A stretch of 64,000 bases of DNA from Branchiostoma floridae (GCF_000003815.2 NC_049989.1:21275888-21339887), one strand, 5' to 3'. Shown: positions 33,658 through 45,880, counted from the first letter of the stretch. The notes: generated by a model not told the origin, from the letters alone. Numbers and translations: made by a program.

Positions 33658-34115
33658 CTGTAACAAACACACCTGTTAGCACACCTGTGGTCCCCACACC
33701 TTACACCTGCTGGTGTACTTACATAGGGGGTCCAGATTGGAGGGCACCTGTTGGAACAGCCATACTTGTAACAAACACACCTGTTAGCACACCTGTGGTA
33801 CCCACACCTTACACCTGCTGGTGAACTTACACAGGGGTCCAGACCGGAGGGCACCTGTCGGGACAGCCACACCTGTAACAAACACACCTGTTAGCACACC
33901 TGTGGTACCCACACCTTACACCTGCTGGTGTACTTACACAGGGGTCCAGACTGGAGGGCACCTGTCGGGACAGCCACACCTGTAAGAAACACACCTGTTA
34001 GCACACCTGTGATCCCCACACCTTACACCTGCTGGCGTACTTACACAGGGGTCCAGACTGGAGGGCACCTGTCGGGACAGCCACACCTGTAACAAACACA
34101 CCTGTTATCACACCT
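33658..34115 (-). repeat. 108-bp mini-exon array of NLR3, four units
   Basis: Same unit as at 16,879-18,615. All four units keep an AG acceptor and a GTAAGT-type donor on the minus strand. Confidence 0.92.
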
Positions 34116-34221
34116 GTATTATTGTATAACTGAAATTGAATATAAACACTGTAGACATGCAATTAAGGTTAAGAACTGTATCTGTACCAGCTTTCAAGGC
34201 ACGTGGCGCGGCAGCAGCTGG

Positions 34222-34267
<46 letters not shown>

Positions 34268-34596
34268 TCGACTTAAACATTTAACATTGCAAGTGGTCAT
34301 CTGCTGAAAGCAAAATGGCGCACTAGCATTGAAAGACTAAATCTACCTTTTAAAAAATAGAAAACGCTGTGTCAGGAGAGAAATTTTAATTTCTGACTTT
34401 TCTGATTAACACAATTTATTGTAATTAGCCTTCTTTATTCCTAAATTTTCAATTTTCTTTAATTTTTAACACTTAGGCACTGGGTCTTAAATATTGATAG
34501 AACGGGTTGAAGTTTTACAATTATATTGGGAGCTCTCATAATCCTAACTGGAAACAAAATCTGTAACTTGCAACCATAAAAATGCAGTAAACTTAC
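34116..34596. other. Array flank and intron with long (TA)n
   Basis: (TA)n at 34,222-34,266 in the conserved position between the C-terminal exon and the array. Matches 18,616-19,087 and 48,180-48,645. Confidence 0.6.
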
Positions 34597-34693
34597 CTCA
34601 GCTGAGACAATGTACAGAACAGGTCGCATGTTGGGGACTCAGCTCAGCTCCAGGCAGCTGGCTGTGGTGTCCACTCCCTCAGGAACTAAACGC
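34597..34693 (-). CDS. NLR3 C-terminal exon and start of 3'UTR
   Basis: Acceptor CATCAG before 34,693; first G completes CA/G (Gln). Seventeen codons RLVPEGVDTTASCLELS then TGA at 34,639-34,641. 3'UTR continues to donor GTAAGT below 34,597. The V-P-E-G-x-x-TTASCL core matches NLR1 and NLR4. Confidence 0.7.
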
Positions 34694-35228
34694 CTGATGT
34701 AGCTGTGTATGAGACAAGGAAGAAAGGAGATGCTTAGTTAACATCAAATGCTACATGTTGTCATAGTAATAACTGCAGAATATGGGAGTAAAATTACTGA
34801 TAAACTGATCTATAAATCATTTGGTGCCATACAGTATAAGTTAATAATGTACTCTCAAAAAATGGTAATTCCTTATTGAAGTGTACCAAAACAGGTGTGT
34901 ACCTTCAATCAAAATTCAATAGCACAAACAGTATAGTCTTTAATGTGTTGCAAAAGTCAATTCGTACATCTTATCACTTAGAATTCCATCAAATATTACT
35001 TAAAACTAGACTACCTTTAACCTACCCTGCAGTACAGTACATTTTTACATATATATCAACCAACTCACTTACTTGGGTCCCTTTGAAATACTGTACCTTG
35101 AAGTACAGTACAGTATGCCAATAAGATATCCAGTATAACAAGAGTCCTTTTACGATACCCTGCTGCAGTCAGTACAGTATGCATATGTCTTCAGGCCAAT
35201 AGGATAACTACATTGTAATATAACTCAC

Positions 35229-38052
35229 TGCAGCCTCCCCAGTGTTGGATGTTCCTCAGCAGTCTGCACCACAGCCTGGAACCCTGCATGATCCATGGAG
35301 ATGTTCCACAGGTCCAGCCACTTCAGGGCAGGGAGTCTGGGTAGAGCCTCGGCCAGAGCCATGGCAGCGGTGTCAGACAGGTGTGCAGGTGTGTCCCAGT
35401 AACCAGACATGCCCAGCCAGGTCAGTGCCGGCAGTGCGCTGATGAGCTGTGCGACCCTCCCCAGTCCGGCTCCTGTTACTCCCTTATTCAAACCAATGTG
35501 CAGCTTCTGCAGTGTGGTGTTACAGTGAGGGGCTGTGGTCAGACTCTTGTCACCAGGTGGGTTTTGTTCCATGTCCAAACTGCTGGGCTGGCAGAGTGTT
35601 TGCACCAGTGAGACAATCCCTGAGTCCCCTATGTTATTCCCGCTCACATCCAACCCCTGTAATTGCACCAGGTGAGGTAGAGCTTTGATCAGGGATGATA
35701 TTCCTCTGTCACTGATACCTGTCTCTCTGAGAGCCAACACCTTCATGGCTGTGAGGTGGTGGAGGATAGCAGCCAGACATTCCAGCCCGGGGTCTCCTAT
35801 GTCATTATGACTAATGTCCAGTTTGATCAGTCTGGTTAGCTGACACAGTGCAGGGACCAGTGTGTGCATGCCTGTGGGGCTGATACCAATGCTACACAGG
35901 ACCAACACCTGCATGGCTGTGAAGATGGGTAGGATGGTGGCGAGAGATTCCAGCCCAGTGTCACCGATCTGATTACTACTTATATCCAGTACTCTCAGTC
36001 CCACTAGGTGGCGCATGTAGGGAGCCAGGGATGACATGCCCACAGCTGTCATGCCAACTCCCCGCATTAACCCTCCAAGACGGAGTACAGCCAGGTGTGG
36101 AACACCTGACAGCCCAACCTGCAGGACTTCCATCCCAGCATCACCAAGGTTATCATTCAGGCTAAGAACCAGCTCCTCTAACAGAGACATGTGGCTGAAT
36201 CCCTGCATAAGTGGCTGGAGTGATGATGGTGTTAGTCTTGTGAGTGACAGATTTAGCGCCCTCAGACCAGGAACATTATTCAGAACTGAAACCAGCCTGG
36301 CTGTCTCATCAGGTGAGCCGAACCGTCCTGATAGTCTCAAGTCCAATGTAAGTCCCGGAAGTGGAGTTGTAAAACACTGCTGTAGGTACTGAACTGTGTC
36401 TCTGCTGTCAGTGCCATAAGGGACCTTAAGTATGAGCCTGTCTGGTAGGTTTGCAGAATGAAGATTCTGTATGTAATACTTCAGACCTGTGGCTTCTCTA
36501 CTGTTAATGGAGCTGTCCAGTATGACAATTGGCAGGGCTTGACTGATGCCCTGAAGCACTTCTGGTTCTTGTCTCTCACTGAGGATGCTCAGGCACAATG
36601 CTGCAAACCTTTCATAGGTTTGGCAGGACTTTTTAATGTCTTGATCCATGGGAACATGTGAGCTTTCAAATTGATCTGGTCTCAAGTGTGTGAACTCCCT
36701 TCTGCTGATCTTGCTCAGTTCCTCCATCACAGCTTGTGCTGCTCGTGAGTCACAGCTACACGTGAACTGAAGCAGGTTACTGAGTTCAAGTGCCTTGATT
36801 ATGGAGGTGAGCTGCAGCAGCTCTACAATGTCTTGTTGGTTCAACTGAGCATGAGCAACATATCTTCCAGCCAGGAACTCTTGCATAGTCTTATGGAAAA
36901 AGTTTAGCTGTTTCCTGGGATGTAATTTGGAGGAAGAAACCTCCAAGGAGACCACACCCAGCTTTAACAGCAACTCCCAATTCACATTTTCTCTCTCTGC
37001 TTCTGTAAGGTCAAGCAGGGTCTCGTTCCTCAGCAGTGCCTCTAGCGCAAGCTTGCCAAACTGCAGCAATGACTCAGCAACTTCTGTAGGTAGCCCTTCT
37101 GTTGGCATGTCCACTCCTTCTCGCTTACAGTACCTTCTAACCAGACATGTCAGCAGGTTGTCGTACAGCCCCGTCATTGTTCCAGTAGACACCATCTCTT
37201 GGTCTTCCTCCCACAACACACAGACAAACATCAGGAAAATTGGTGTATAGATTAAAGTGTTTAAAAGTTCATTATCTTTGACATGTACAACAAGGTTCTT
37301 TGTCAGTTCCTGCTTCTTAACAACAGTGAAATACTGCTGCATGTATTTCTCTACATGTTCTTTAGAGAAGCCCATGATGTGCACATGACAGTCTGGCCGG
37401 GTGTGCTGCTGCACTCCTGCTGAGGGTCGGGAGGTGATCACAATCGTGCTGTTAGGGTACAACTTGCCAGACAGCAGTTTGGGAATGGCCTGCCCGGCTG
37501 CCCTAGCCTCAGGCTGCAGCTCATCATACCCATCTAGGAGGAACAGCACACGGGATTCGTTTTGCTCTAGCATTGTTTCAATGAACTCTATAGTAACACC
37601 TTTTCTTTCAGGAACACACTGGTCCCACACTATCTCCGCTATGGTCTCCCCCTCTTTAACCTCTCGAAGTCTGATAAAAAGGACAGTGCTGTGTCGTTTG
37701 CCCAGCTCTGTTTTCTGTGAGACGGCATCTAGGGCTTCTTTGGACAGAAACGTTGTCTTCCCCCCTCCGGCTTCACCCTCAATCAGAATGCACCTTGGTG
37801 CTGTGGACAGTCCTGTGACATCTGGGTTGAACAAGTTGTCTAATGACTTCAGTTCTTTCCTTTGTTCTTCCCTTCTTGATTCAGACCTGTTATATTTTTC
37901 TGATGTTTTGAGCTGTTTTTCACATTTTGGTATCAACTCTAACTGGGTGAAGATATCACTGAGGATAAGTGTGAAATTGTCATTCCAGATCAGAGGCTTC
38001 AAGTGAGACAGTTGCAACTCATAGTACTTCTTCACAGACTTCTGGAACACAT
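35229..38052 (-). CDS. NLR3 NACHT-LRR exon
   Basis: Cytosolic NOD-like receptor exon, acceptor TTCCAG before 38,052, donor GTGAGT after 35,229. Lead DVFQKSVKKYYELQLSHLKP, Walker A GEAGGGKTTF, Walker B VLFLLDGYDEL, sensor NSTIVITSRP, then YMQQYFTVVKKQELTKNLVV where NLR1/NLR2 have the acidic insert, helical linker, and about ten RNH-type LRRs with IGDTGLESL repeats. With its DED and linker exons it makes a 1087-residue DED-NACHT-LRR protein. The NACHT is closest to NLR4 (PERK...TIE.IE..LEQ). Key ATPase residues are present. Confidence 0.93.
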
Positions 38053-38634
38053 CTGGAATAGAAAGGACAGTTTGTAAGATATTAAACTCAAACCTAGTGA
38101 ATCTGACTAAGACAAAGTGCACAGAACCTTGACAGCTTGAACTCATAGCACTTGTTGGTAGCTTACAATGCCTCAGGTGCCTTCCATAATAGAAAGGGGT
38201 TATTCTGGCTATCAGTAATAGTTTGCTAGCCTAAGGATACATTTTGTATATTCAAACCAATTTAATGTATGTCACAAAACATGTTCCATTCAGGTCCAGA
38301 GGATCAAGCACAGGTCTGGACCTGAACCTGGACTTAATCGTCTGTGAAAACTTATAAAGCTTTTATGGGTCATGGGTCTGATGCAAATAAATAAATAAAG
38401 GACAGTTATGCTTTAATTCGCAAAAAATAAGGAAATCTGTTTGGTGGAGTGTCCGACTCCTGCTGGCGTTTTATAATCCTGTTTTTGTTTTAGTGCCTAC
38501 TTAAGTTTGAAACTTCTGCTGCACGGTTTTGTTAAAAAAACAAAAAAACATCAATATCTGCAGGGTTAGCAATGTGCCTCTTTGTACCACTACACCATGT
38601 GTCATACTAAGAGTTTTTTTATAGAACCTCTCAC
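38053..38634 (-). other. NLR3 intron before the NACHT exon
   Basis: No V-P-V-G linker exon was found here, unlike the other three genes. Includes 'aggtctggacctgaacctgg', a short repeat also seen near 24,360-24,400. Confidence 0.5.
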
Positions 38635-38745
38635 CTCCCACTGGTGACCCTTCCTCTCCACAAGCAGCTGGTTTCTTCTTCCCAGGAAACTCTTCTCCGT
38701 CCTCCCCCTTCCTCTTCAGCTGGCTGGTACAGGGTTGGGGGGAAC
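38635..38745 (-). CDS. NLR3 basic linker exon (bipartite NLS-like)
   Basis: A 111-nt phase 1-1 exon with GAGACAG acceptor and GTGAGAGG donor. Encodes SPQPCTSQLKRKGEDGEEF then PGKKKPAACGEEGSPVG. Joins the DED exon directly to the NACHT exon. Confidence 0.78.
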
Positions 38746-39129
38746 CTGTCTCAGAGAGATAAGTATTTTAATTATTAATTTTACATTGGATTTATTTTCA
38801 AAACAGTTAAGGCTTCCCGCCAACTTGAACTAAATACCAGTATGCAATACCTAAATACCAGAGATTGGAATATATGCCAGCCTAATTTCGAAAATAAGAT
38901 ACAGCCAATGCTAATTTTCACATCGGCATCATTTGGGGGTGGGGGTGGGGGACATTGTCATCAACAAATTATTCAGCACTTCAAGAGTGTTTTCTGTTTA
39001 CATGTAAAGTGCCACAAAACTTACTGACTTGATTAAGAAACCATGCATTGCAATTGCTTTCCCTACAGCGTTAATTTATTCATACTGGGTACCTGTAATG
39101 TTATATCTTACATATGCCCATTTGATTGT

Positions 39130-39206
39130 ATAACTTACATTTCCTTTAATTCTCAGCGATTTTCTCTGCATTCTCAGCATAGTCATGTCATGCCGATTTT
39201 TCTCAA
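39130..39206 (-). pseudogene. Partial duplicate of the DED exon 3' end
   Basis: Similar to 39,262-39,345 ('ttctcagcgaccttctctgc' region) and retains a GTAAGT-like donor, but the frame is lost. A decayed exon fragment within NLR3 intron 1. Confidence 0.6.
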
Positions 39207-39270
39207 TAGGCATAACAGCGTAATTCATGGTGTAATGTTAAATCAACGAACCTTGAATTTTGTAACTTAC

Positions 39271-39544
39271 CTTTCCTTTCATTCTCAGCGACCTTCTCTG
39301 CCTTCTCGGCATAGTCATTTCTACCGATTTTTCTCAACAGGTCCGCCATAAGGGAGAGATCTCCCGGCTTTAACTTCTGTTCTTTCTCCAGTTGGTTACA
39401 GATCTGGTGCGCGTCGGCGTGTTGCACGAATCTCGCCGGTAGAATCTTTGCACCGCTGACATAGTTGCGGAGATCTGTAAGTTCTTGATCTACAAGGTTT
39501 CGGGATATCTCCAGGTACAGATCCTGGCGAGGATTGTCCGCCAT
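39271..39544 (-). CDS. NLR3 first coding exon: Death effector domain
   Basis: ATG at 39,544 (MADNPRQDLYLEISRNLVDQ) to donor GTAAGT at 39,271, 91 codons plus one base (phase 1). ELTDLRNYV, QICNQLEKEQKL, LSLMADLLRKIGRNDYAEK fit the six-helix Death effector domain, with R-N-D-Y at the usual R-x-D-L position. DEDs bind caspase-8/FADD-type partners by homotypic contact. Identification is from the pattern, not a search. No separate non-coding first exon is needed: the start codon is embedded in a YY1-like CAAATGGCGGAC motif. Confidence 0.85.
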
Positions 39545-39610
39545 TTGGAGAAGTTTTGCGCCAACACACTAGTATCGGCTGGCACCAACACCAGCCGATA
39601 CTAGCGGAAA
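39545..39610 (-). promoter_or_regulatory. NLR3 core promoter with perfect palindrome
   Basis: A perfect inverted repeat, CTAGTATCGGCTGG (39,569-39,582) and its complement (39,591-39,604) around an 8-base loop, ends about 25 bp upstream of the ATG. Not found before the other NLR genes. Could be an operator-like dimer site or a small foldback insertion. Confidence 0.6.
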
Positions 39611-40133
39611 TCCCCAACCCTTCGTACTGCTGTGTCACTGGGACCTTCCAAAGGGCGCGAGTCTATTTGTCGGTCAACAAGGTGGTCACAGTCGGTCCTT
39701 AAAATAATCATTTCTTTTTAACATTCTGTATTGTAAATTGTTTCCACGTCCGAGCTCATGCAGCCAGTTTTACCAAGTTGGGAACGCTGCAGTTATAAAC
39801 GGTCTCCAAATAACGTATGATTTTGTAAATGTGGAATGCTATGGATAAATGTTACCCCTAAAATACTTTGGCAAGGTCCTATTTTCACCTGTGGTTACGG
39901 TATGCCAGTCAGGTAGGGCGAGAGTTCAAAGGTGTCGGTTTGTGTGGGCTTTCTTTGTTCCTGAGTCTTTGCTTGTTTGGCATACACGGTTGGCTGTCTT
40001 TAGGTGTGCCACGCCAGGCTTGTTTTGTTTGCTAATGTTTTAAGGCCATGTTGATTTCATTATATGGATGACATCCTTGGAGAACCCCGGCCAAAACTGA
40101 TGCAAGCGTACGAATAAAAAAGGATGGTGTTTA
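39611..40133. other. No gene seen
   Basis: Intergenic sequence upstream of NLR3. No splice-supported exon. Confidence 0.4.
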
Positions 40134-40178
40134 ACAAGAAATCTTTTTAAAAAAGCTGTGCCTTGCCGCGTGGTAGGA
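40134..40178. repeat. Dispersed repeat fragment
   Basis: Inverted near-identical copy of 11,905-11,945 ('aagctgtgccttgccg'). Confidence 0.65.
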
Positions 40179-40439
40179 ATATCGTCAGGAAAAAGTAGGT
40201 CGGCACTTCAAGCCCGGCACGGCAAAATGCTGTGCCCAGTAGGGATAATTTGCTTGTCTGCTGAATACGTATTATGGTAGCCAAAGCCTTGTATTGATCT
40301 GTTAATCTTGTTGCAAATATATGTAGGTGTCTTAAAATATGACCTTGCATTTTCTGACCCTCGACAACTAATAAATATGAAATAATTAGACATTATTTCA
40401 AGGATATACAGTAACAATTTTAATCTATTTCATTTCTGT

Positions 40440-40995
40440 GAAAGGACAGCTGAGTGGGTACTGTATGCTTAGCAGGAGTTCAGGTACTGTGGCCAGCTGA
40501 GTGGATACTGCATGCACAGCAGGAGTCCAAGTATTGTGGATAGCTGAGTGGGTACTGCATGCACAGCAGGCGTCCAGGTATTGTGGTCAGCTTAGTGGGT
40601 ACTGCATGCACAGCAGGAGTCCAGGTACTGTGGCCAGCTGAGTGGGTACTGCATGCACAGCAGGAGTCCAGGTACTGTGGTCAGCTGAGTGGGTACTGCA
40701 TGCATGGCTGGAGTCCAGGCACTGTGGTCAGCTGAGAGGGTACTGCATGCATAGCAGGCGTCCAGGTATTGTGGCCAGCTGAGTGGGTACTGCATGCACA
40801 GCAGGAGTCCAGGTATTGTGGATAGCTGAGTGGGTACTGCATGCACAGCAGGACTCCAGGTATTGTGGATAGCTGAGTGGGTACTGCATGCACAGCAGGA
40901 GTCCAGGTATTGTGGTCAGCTTAGTGGGAGCTGCATGCATGGCTGGAGTCCAGGTACTGTGGTGAGCTGAGTGGGTACTGCCTGCACAATTTGAG
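40440..40995. repeat. 47-bp minisatellite, about 12 copies
   Basis: Unit tactgcatgcacagcaggag then tccaggtattgtggatagctgagtggg with variants. Open frames on the minus strand (CMQYPLS-type) are repeat artefacts. Confidence 0.93.
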
Positions 40996-41569
40996 GTACT
41001 GTGGTAAGTTGAGAGGGTACTATATCAGAGTCCTCCCCAAATGATGGAATAAGGGAGGCCCTCCACTATACTCCAGCCCAGCTCCACTATACTACATTTG
41101 AAATCTAGTGTGTTTCTTCCCTATTTTCCTGATTAGTTTTGCTAATATTAATGAAAATTCACAGATGTTTGTGGTATCACTTTTCCAGTTGGCATTGTCT
41201 GCAAAAACTTGTGAATGGGCGATGATCAAAGCAATAGTGGTTTTGACACTTCACAACAAAGGAGTCACAACACTATATTGTACTTGTAGTATTTGACACC
41301 ATCTGTCATGCAAAATGAACAAATTTTCATGAAAGCGCAGCGCGTTGGTTTGGAATCAGGATTATTTTTGCCAGCCCCTCCACTATACTAAAAGATTCTG
41401 GGGAGAACCCTGACTACTAGTATATGAATGACTGCAGTTCAGGTATATGTACTATATTGAACAGTCAAAAATAAATTAATTGTCTTTTGACAAATTTGAC
41501 AACTTATATGAAATGTGTTGTTTATCAGATGGCATTACTTTGTATATTGCAATATTTGATGTAGTTCAT

Positions 41570-41790
41570 CAGAGCAGCGTGCATTTGTGCTAATCACAAT
41601 GCAGTCTGTACGGTGGCAGAGGTTGAACTTGTTGTTGTATTGAGTGCGAATGCACAGTCTGCACGGTGGCAGAGGTTGAACTTATTGTTGTATTGAGTGC
41701 GAATGCACAGTCTGCACGGTGGCAGGGGTTGGAAGATTGAGTGCAAAAGCACAGTCTGCACGAAGGCAAGGATTGGTAATAAGTGGCAGT
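41570..41790. repeat. Imperfect 53-bp tandem repeat, about four copies
   Basis: Units contain 'cacagtctgcacggtggcag' followed by 'aggttgaacttgttgttg' and decay to the right. Confidence 0.8.
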
Positions 41791-43164
41791 GATTAGACTT
41801 TGTCTACTTGATGGCGTATTTCATTCAATATACACTTTGGCTTTAACACGGCTCTGGTCTGTGCTGTGAAGAAATCTGCAATCGAAGACTGAAAGAGAAG
41901 GAAAACAATTTCTTGTGTCAACATTAAAACCAACTGAAAGAGCATATGTATATTTAATTGATAGAATACTAGTGGTTTCTAAACATATGACAAAGGAGGT
42001 TTAAATAGACCTTGACATGACTAAAGGGTAGCCAATTTCTTGGCATTCTTCAATATTTGTTGGAGAGGATCTGCTCCCCTCCTCCACCGACAGCATAAAT
42101 CTTTTTAAAAAATGGGACCAAAATGAAGGCAATACGATAGAAACAGTCCTGAGAAGACATTTAAAGATGGCAAACGTTAGTTGGTAAGCAAGAAAGTAAG
42201 ACACGAATGTGCTCAATCGTGTGAAAATAGAACCTTGCATGTCCGAAAAGGATTGGGGAGGGGGGCTGTTTTGATTCACTTCGTCTTTTCGTGTTTATGA
42301 AATTATGTTCACGGCCGGACAAACCAGCGTCATTTATTACACTTGTTAATAATTTGTTCACCTACAATGTCAGGGAAATACCACCCAGGTAACAAAAATG
42401 TCCCACAAATTATGCACAAAGAAAACTGATCTAGCTACAGGCCTCACAAAAACACGGATAAAACAATGATTATTTTAGGAATCACTACGATAAAACTAGA
42501 AGTTTGACATATATAGTAGCTAGAATATTATCTTACATATTCCAAGGCGTTACATTTTATTTCTGAATTAGCGATAACTTTGAAAGAAATGATGTAGAAT
42601 GAAGACTAGGAAATGTAACAAAACACAAACCTGATGTAAGATTCGACTCACACCGGAGTTTCTTAGGCATGCGTTCTTAAATGCGGCGCATATAGAATAT
42701 GCATTGCAAACAAACAGTTATTGCTTGCCGCAGGACTAGGGTTGATATTTGAAATATAACAAAATGATCCTAAATATTATCTATTGCGACTTCTCGTGTG
42801 ACGTTTTGAGCTGGCGCTCTCCTAAACTCACGTTAGCGTTTTGCTGCGGTCTCGGAAGGTGTCTCCAACGTTTGATGACGTCATGGCTACTTATATATTC
42901 ACATACAATTTATCAGCCTGATTTGGAAATTATTTCATCTTTATGAATAGCTAATGCAATTCTTGTTGCGAGATAATGCACTTGATTTTATGTCACTCCA
43001 ACTGAATTTGGAATTTTACCATACAAACGCTTCATTTATTCAATGTAACCAAATATTAAATGCTTTTAAAACCGACCGCAAACAGAAACAAATACGTAAA
43101 ATGGACGGTTTAAAATTCAACGGGGATGTACCATTGTCTGCCTAAGCCGTCAAACTTGTCCATG
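41791..43164. other. No gene seen
   Basis: Intergenic, AT-rich, with several short unsupported frames. 'gacgtcatggctacttatata' near 42,879 looks like a CRE-like plus TATA-like promoter, but no gene follows that I can recognise. Confidence 0.35.
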
Positions 43165-43350
43165 AGAAAGGCGATTTGGAAGGGCCTTTGAAAGGGTCTT
43201 TGGAAGAGCAAGGTTTATAATAACAGGTCCGTCCATCCATGGAACCATGGAAGAAACCCGCCGTAAAGCCTTGCCTAGCGGCAAGGCAAAAACACAAGCG
43301 ACGAAAGGTTACGATGTAATGATTGTTTGTTTGTTTGTTTGTTTGTTTTA
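43165..43350. repeat. Dispersed repeat fragment and (TTTG)n
   Basis: 43,165-43,295 is an inverted copy of 11,445-11,570 ('gccttgcctagcggcaaggc'). A GTTT tetranucleotide repeat follows at 43,324-43,350. Confidence 0.6.
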
Positions 43351-43559
43351 TTAGTATCTCCAATAGTGATATTGCATCACTATTTTTCCCGGAATCCGTG
43401 ACAGTTCATGTACAATAAACTCAATAAAATACAGAACGAGCCTACTTAAGTCGGGGTAAAATCCATTCAGCTCATTTTCTTCTGTCGGTTGTGACAGGGT
43501 AATGAATGAAGGGAAGTTGAATAAACAGGATACTAGTATGTTAATCAAAGCCACTGTTA

Positions 43560-43960
43560 CTCTTTATTCAAACAAACAATTGGACCGAAAAGGTGTTCAA
43601 TCGGGGGTGTTAGCTAAAGGCTGTTCAATCCTAATTCTCAGTACTCCTGCATCCTGGAGGCAGTCAGCAATGATCCTTGTTCTGTGTGGACTGGCGTTGT
43701 AATGTTGCAGAACGGCATTTAGTCTCACATTTAAGAGGTAGAACATTGCGATTGAATGGAGAATAGTGTTCCTGTGTCTCGCGGCATTGAGACTGCCTTG
43801 AATGACGATAAACCTTGTTTTCCCTCTGGCGGGTATACCGCCCCAGTGCCCCACTTTTACTGTGCCTCCACCACCATTCTATCTGTACAACAGTCAGCAT
43901 GGCATTCTCCTTGGTGCATCCATGCTTTGATTCGGCAACCAACAGCCAAAAGGGCATTTA
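43560..43960 (-). pseudogene. Tc1/mariner-like transposase relic
   Basis: Minus-strand frames read GGGGTVKVGHWGGIPARGK, TRFIVIQGSLNAARHRNTIL, LQHYNASPHRTRIIADCLQ and, after a frame change, PPIEHLFGP. These match the Tc1 catalytic core (GGSVMVWG..S, the D-N-A-x-P-H block, NPIEH). The block's catalytic Asp is Tyr here, and at least one frameshift and an early stop occur, so it is dead. Confidence 0.72.
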
Positions 43961-45010
43961 ATCAAATATGCTAAGAATAACCTTGGATGTTTTGTATACG
44001 AAAAATTACATGAAAGAGGATTGATTGAACCATTGACACCTGCTGCCAGACTGTCGATTCAGTGTTGAACAAAGCAGGGAAATTTGGGGAAATCTTGTGT
44101 GTTGGCCCACTCACGTAATCAGGCCTGGTGCTCGTTCCATGAGTTAACAATAATAATGACTTTGATGCCATTGGAAGGAAAATCACGCACGCTTTGTATT
44201 GATATACTAGAGTTCCACGAAACACAGGGACGTCTCACTCATGTAGTACTAATTAAAGTAAACGACAGGATGGACGTGTGGTTTTAACGGTTGTAAATGC
44301 CCTTTTATCCATTACGGCTGATGTCAAGCGTCAAACTGAGGAAAACTTGTTTATAGCATAGAAACTAGCAAGAAACGTTTGACAGACATGCACTACGTTG
44401 GACATGTACAGGCCTGGTAATGTTCACCTGAATATAACTTCCAAATGCTACAAGTAAGAAGTTCCCGTCATTTACCACAATGATATTATAGCATTTTCTC
44501 ATTAATTATGCAAATTACGTCTGTATTTGCATAATACATATCTCTATAAATATTCTTCTCTTTCTTGGTTACAAATGTCACATGTTGCAATGGTCCTATA
44601 ATTGAACTGAACGTGTTTAGACGATTTCCTAATTGATTATGCAAATCATTTTTTTATTGGTAGACATATCAAAGAACAATACATAGTGATAATGTACTCT
44701 AGCCAGAGCTAATGCATTTGTATTATCATCACCACTGGGACATTCGAAAGAAAAATAGACAAAGGGCAATACAATGTGAAATAAACTAAAATAAAATAAA
44801 GTACAGCAGTGGCAGGTAGTGGAGCGCCACAAACTACGCGCTGCTGACGGCAAGGTGGCTTTTCAGTTCAGACTGGGAAGGAGTTGTGAAACGCCACTTG
44901 GCAGAAAGGTGGCCCAGAATGTTTCATTGAGAATAGGCTATTTCATGTTCGGTGGCGCAGCCGTTATTGTTACTTTCCGAACGATTTTCGTGTCGACTAC
45001 GTGCAAGTCG
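43961..45010. other. No gene seen; TATGCAAAT-type repeats
   Basis: 44,490-44,560 and 44,625-44,650 carry 'ctcattaattatgcaaat'-type motifs similar to 835-880 and 2,370-2,410, a dispersed repeat. Otherwise nothing. Confidence 0.4.
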
Positions 45011-45014
45011 GGTT

Positions 45015-45180
45015 GACGGCGGCCATTGGGGGAAAAGCAAAAGGGCGGGGGAAAAGCAGAATTACACGGGGGGTAAAGATGAAGGACGGGGGCACAGATG
45101 AAGTACAGCGGGGGGCAAGGGGAAGTCCGGGGGAAAAGATGAACGGGTAGGGGGAAAAGCAGAAGGAGTTAGGTGGGGGT
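45015..45180 (+). repeat. G-run-rich polypurine repeat
   Basis: About 150 bp of imperfect GGGGGAAAAGC/GGGGGCAAGGG/GGGTAAAGATGAAG units, nearly all purine on the plus strand, with many runs of 3-6 G. Could form G-quadruplex or triplex structure. Confidence 0.7.
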
Positions 45181-45880
45181 GAGTGGTAATCCAACGTGTA
45201 TATATAAATAAATACAAAATTTTGAAGGGTGTGTAAATGTTGCTATCTAACATTACCCTATTAGCAGTTAGAATTATCTATCTTCGTTATTCAAAACAAT
45301 TCTTGAAATCAGACAGGAGAGAAGATGAATGTAATAAGATTTTATATCTTGCCAGAAAATATTAATAACCTGGTTTAGCCACAGCCTTATCATTTGACGG
45401 ATACCCAAAAATACATTTCATGTCCTACCGAAACTTGAAATAATTCTAACATAACCAAAATCTACATTATACCACCTCTGTACCCAGCAAACTGACATCA
45501 TTTCTACCCTCCTACTCCCGCAAAGGCTTTAATTTGTACGTCACAACAGGCTCGACATAGACAATTTGGTTTGCAGCAGTAGACAGTATATACAGGATGG
45601 CACGAAGACAATTTGTACATGTAATATAAGATGCCACACATACATACTACACAAATTGCTATCTCTAAGTACAGCACACTTCCATGAAAATACAACCTGT
45701 AATACATGATATCGTGGCACTTCTACATGTCTATAATTAGAGTCTTGGAAAGACAAAGGCGTAAAGGCTGATGTTTCATTTACTAGGAGAGAAGACTTCA
45801 CGAATTTCAAAGTTCGTGCTATTGCACAATGCGTGCATTTGTGCCTGAGACACTAAGAATAAGTTTGTCTATAGTCAGTT
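45181..45880. other. No gene seen
   Basis: Intergenic AT-rich sequence without supported exons. Confidence 0.4.

Noticed and set aside
40592-40940. Repeat protein with CMQYPLS/AVPTQL units
   Set aside because: It is the 47-bp minisatellite read in shifting frames; no domain or splice context.
41990-42950. Gene downstream of the CRE/TATA-like site near 42,879
   Set aside because: The only frames are short and lack splice signals or domains.
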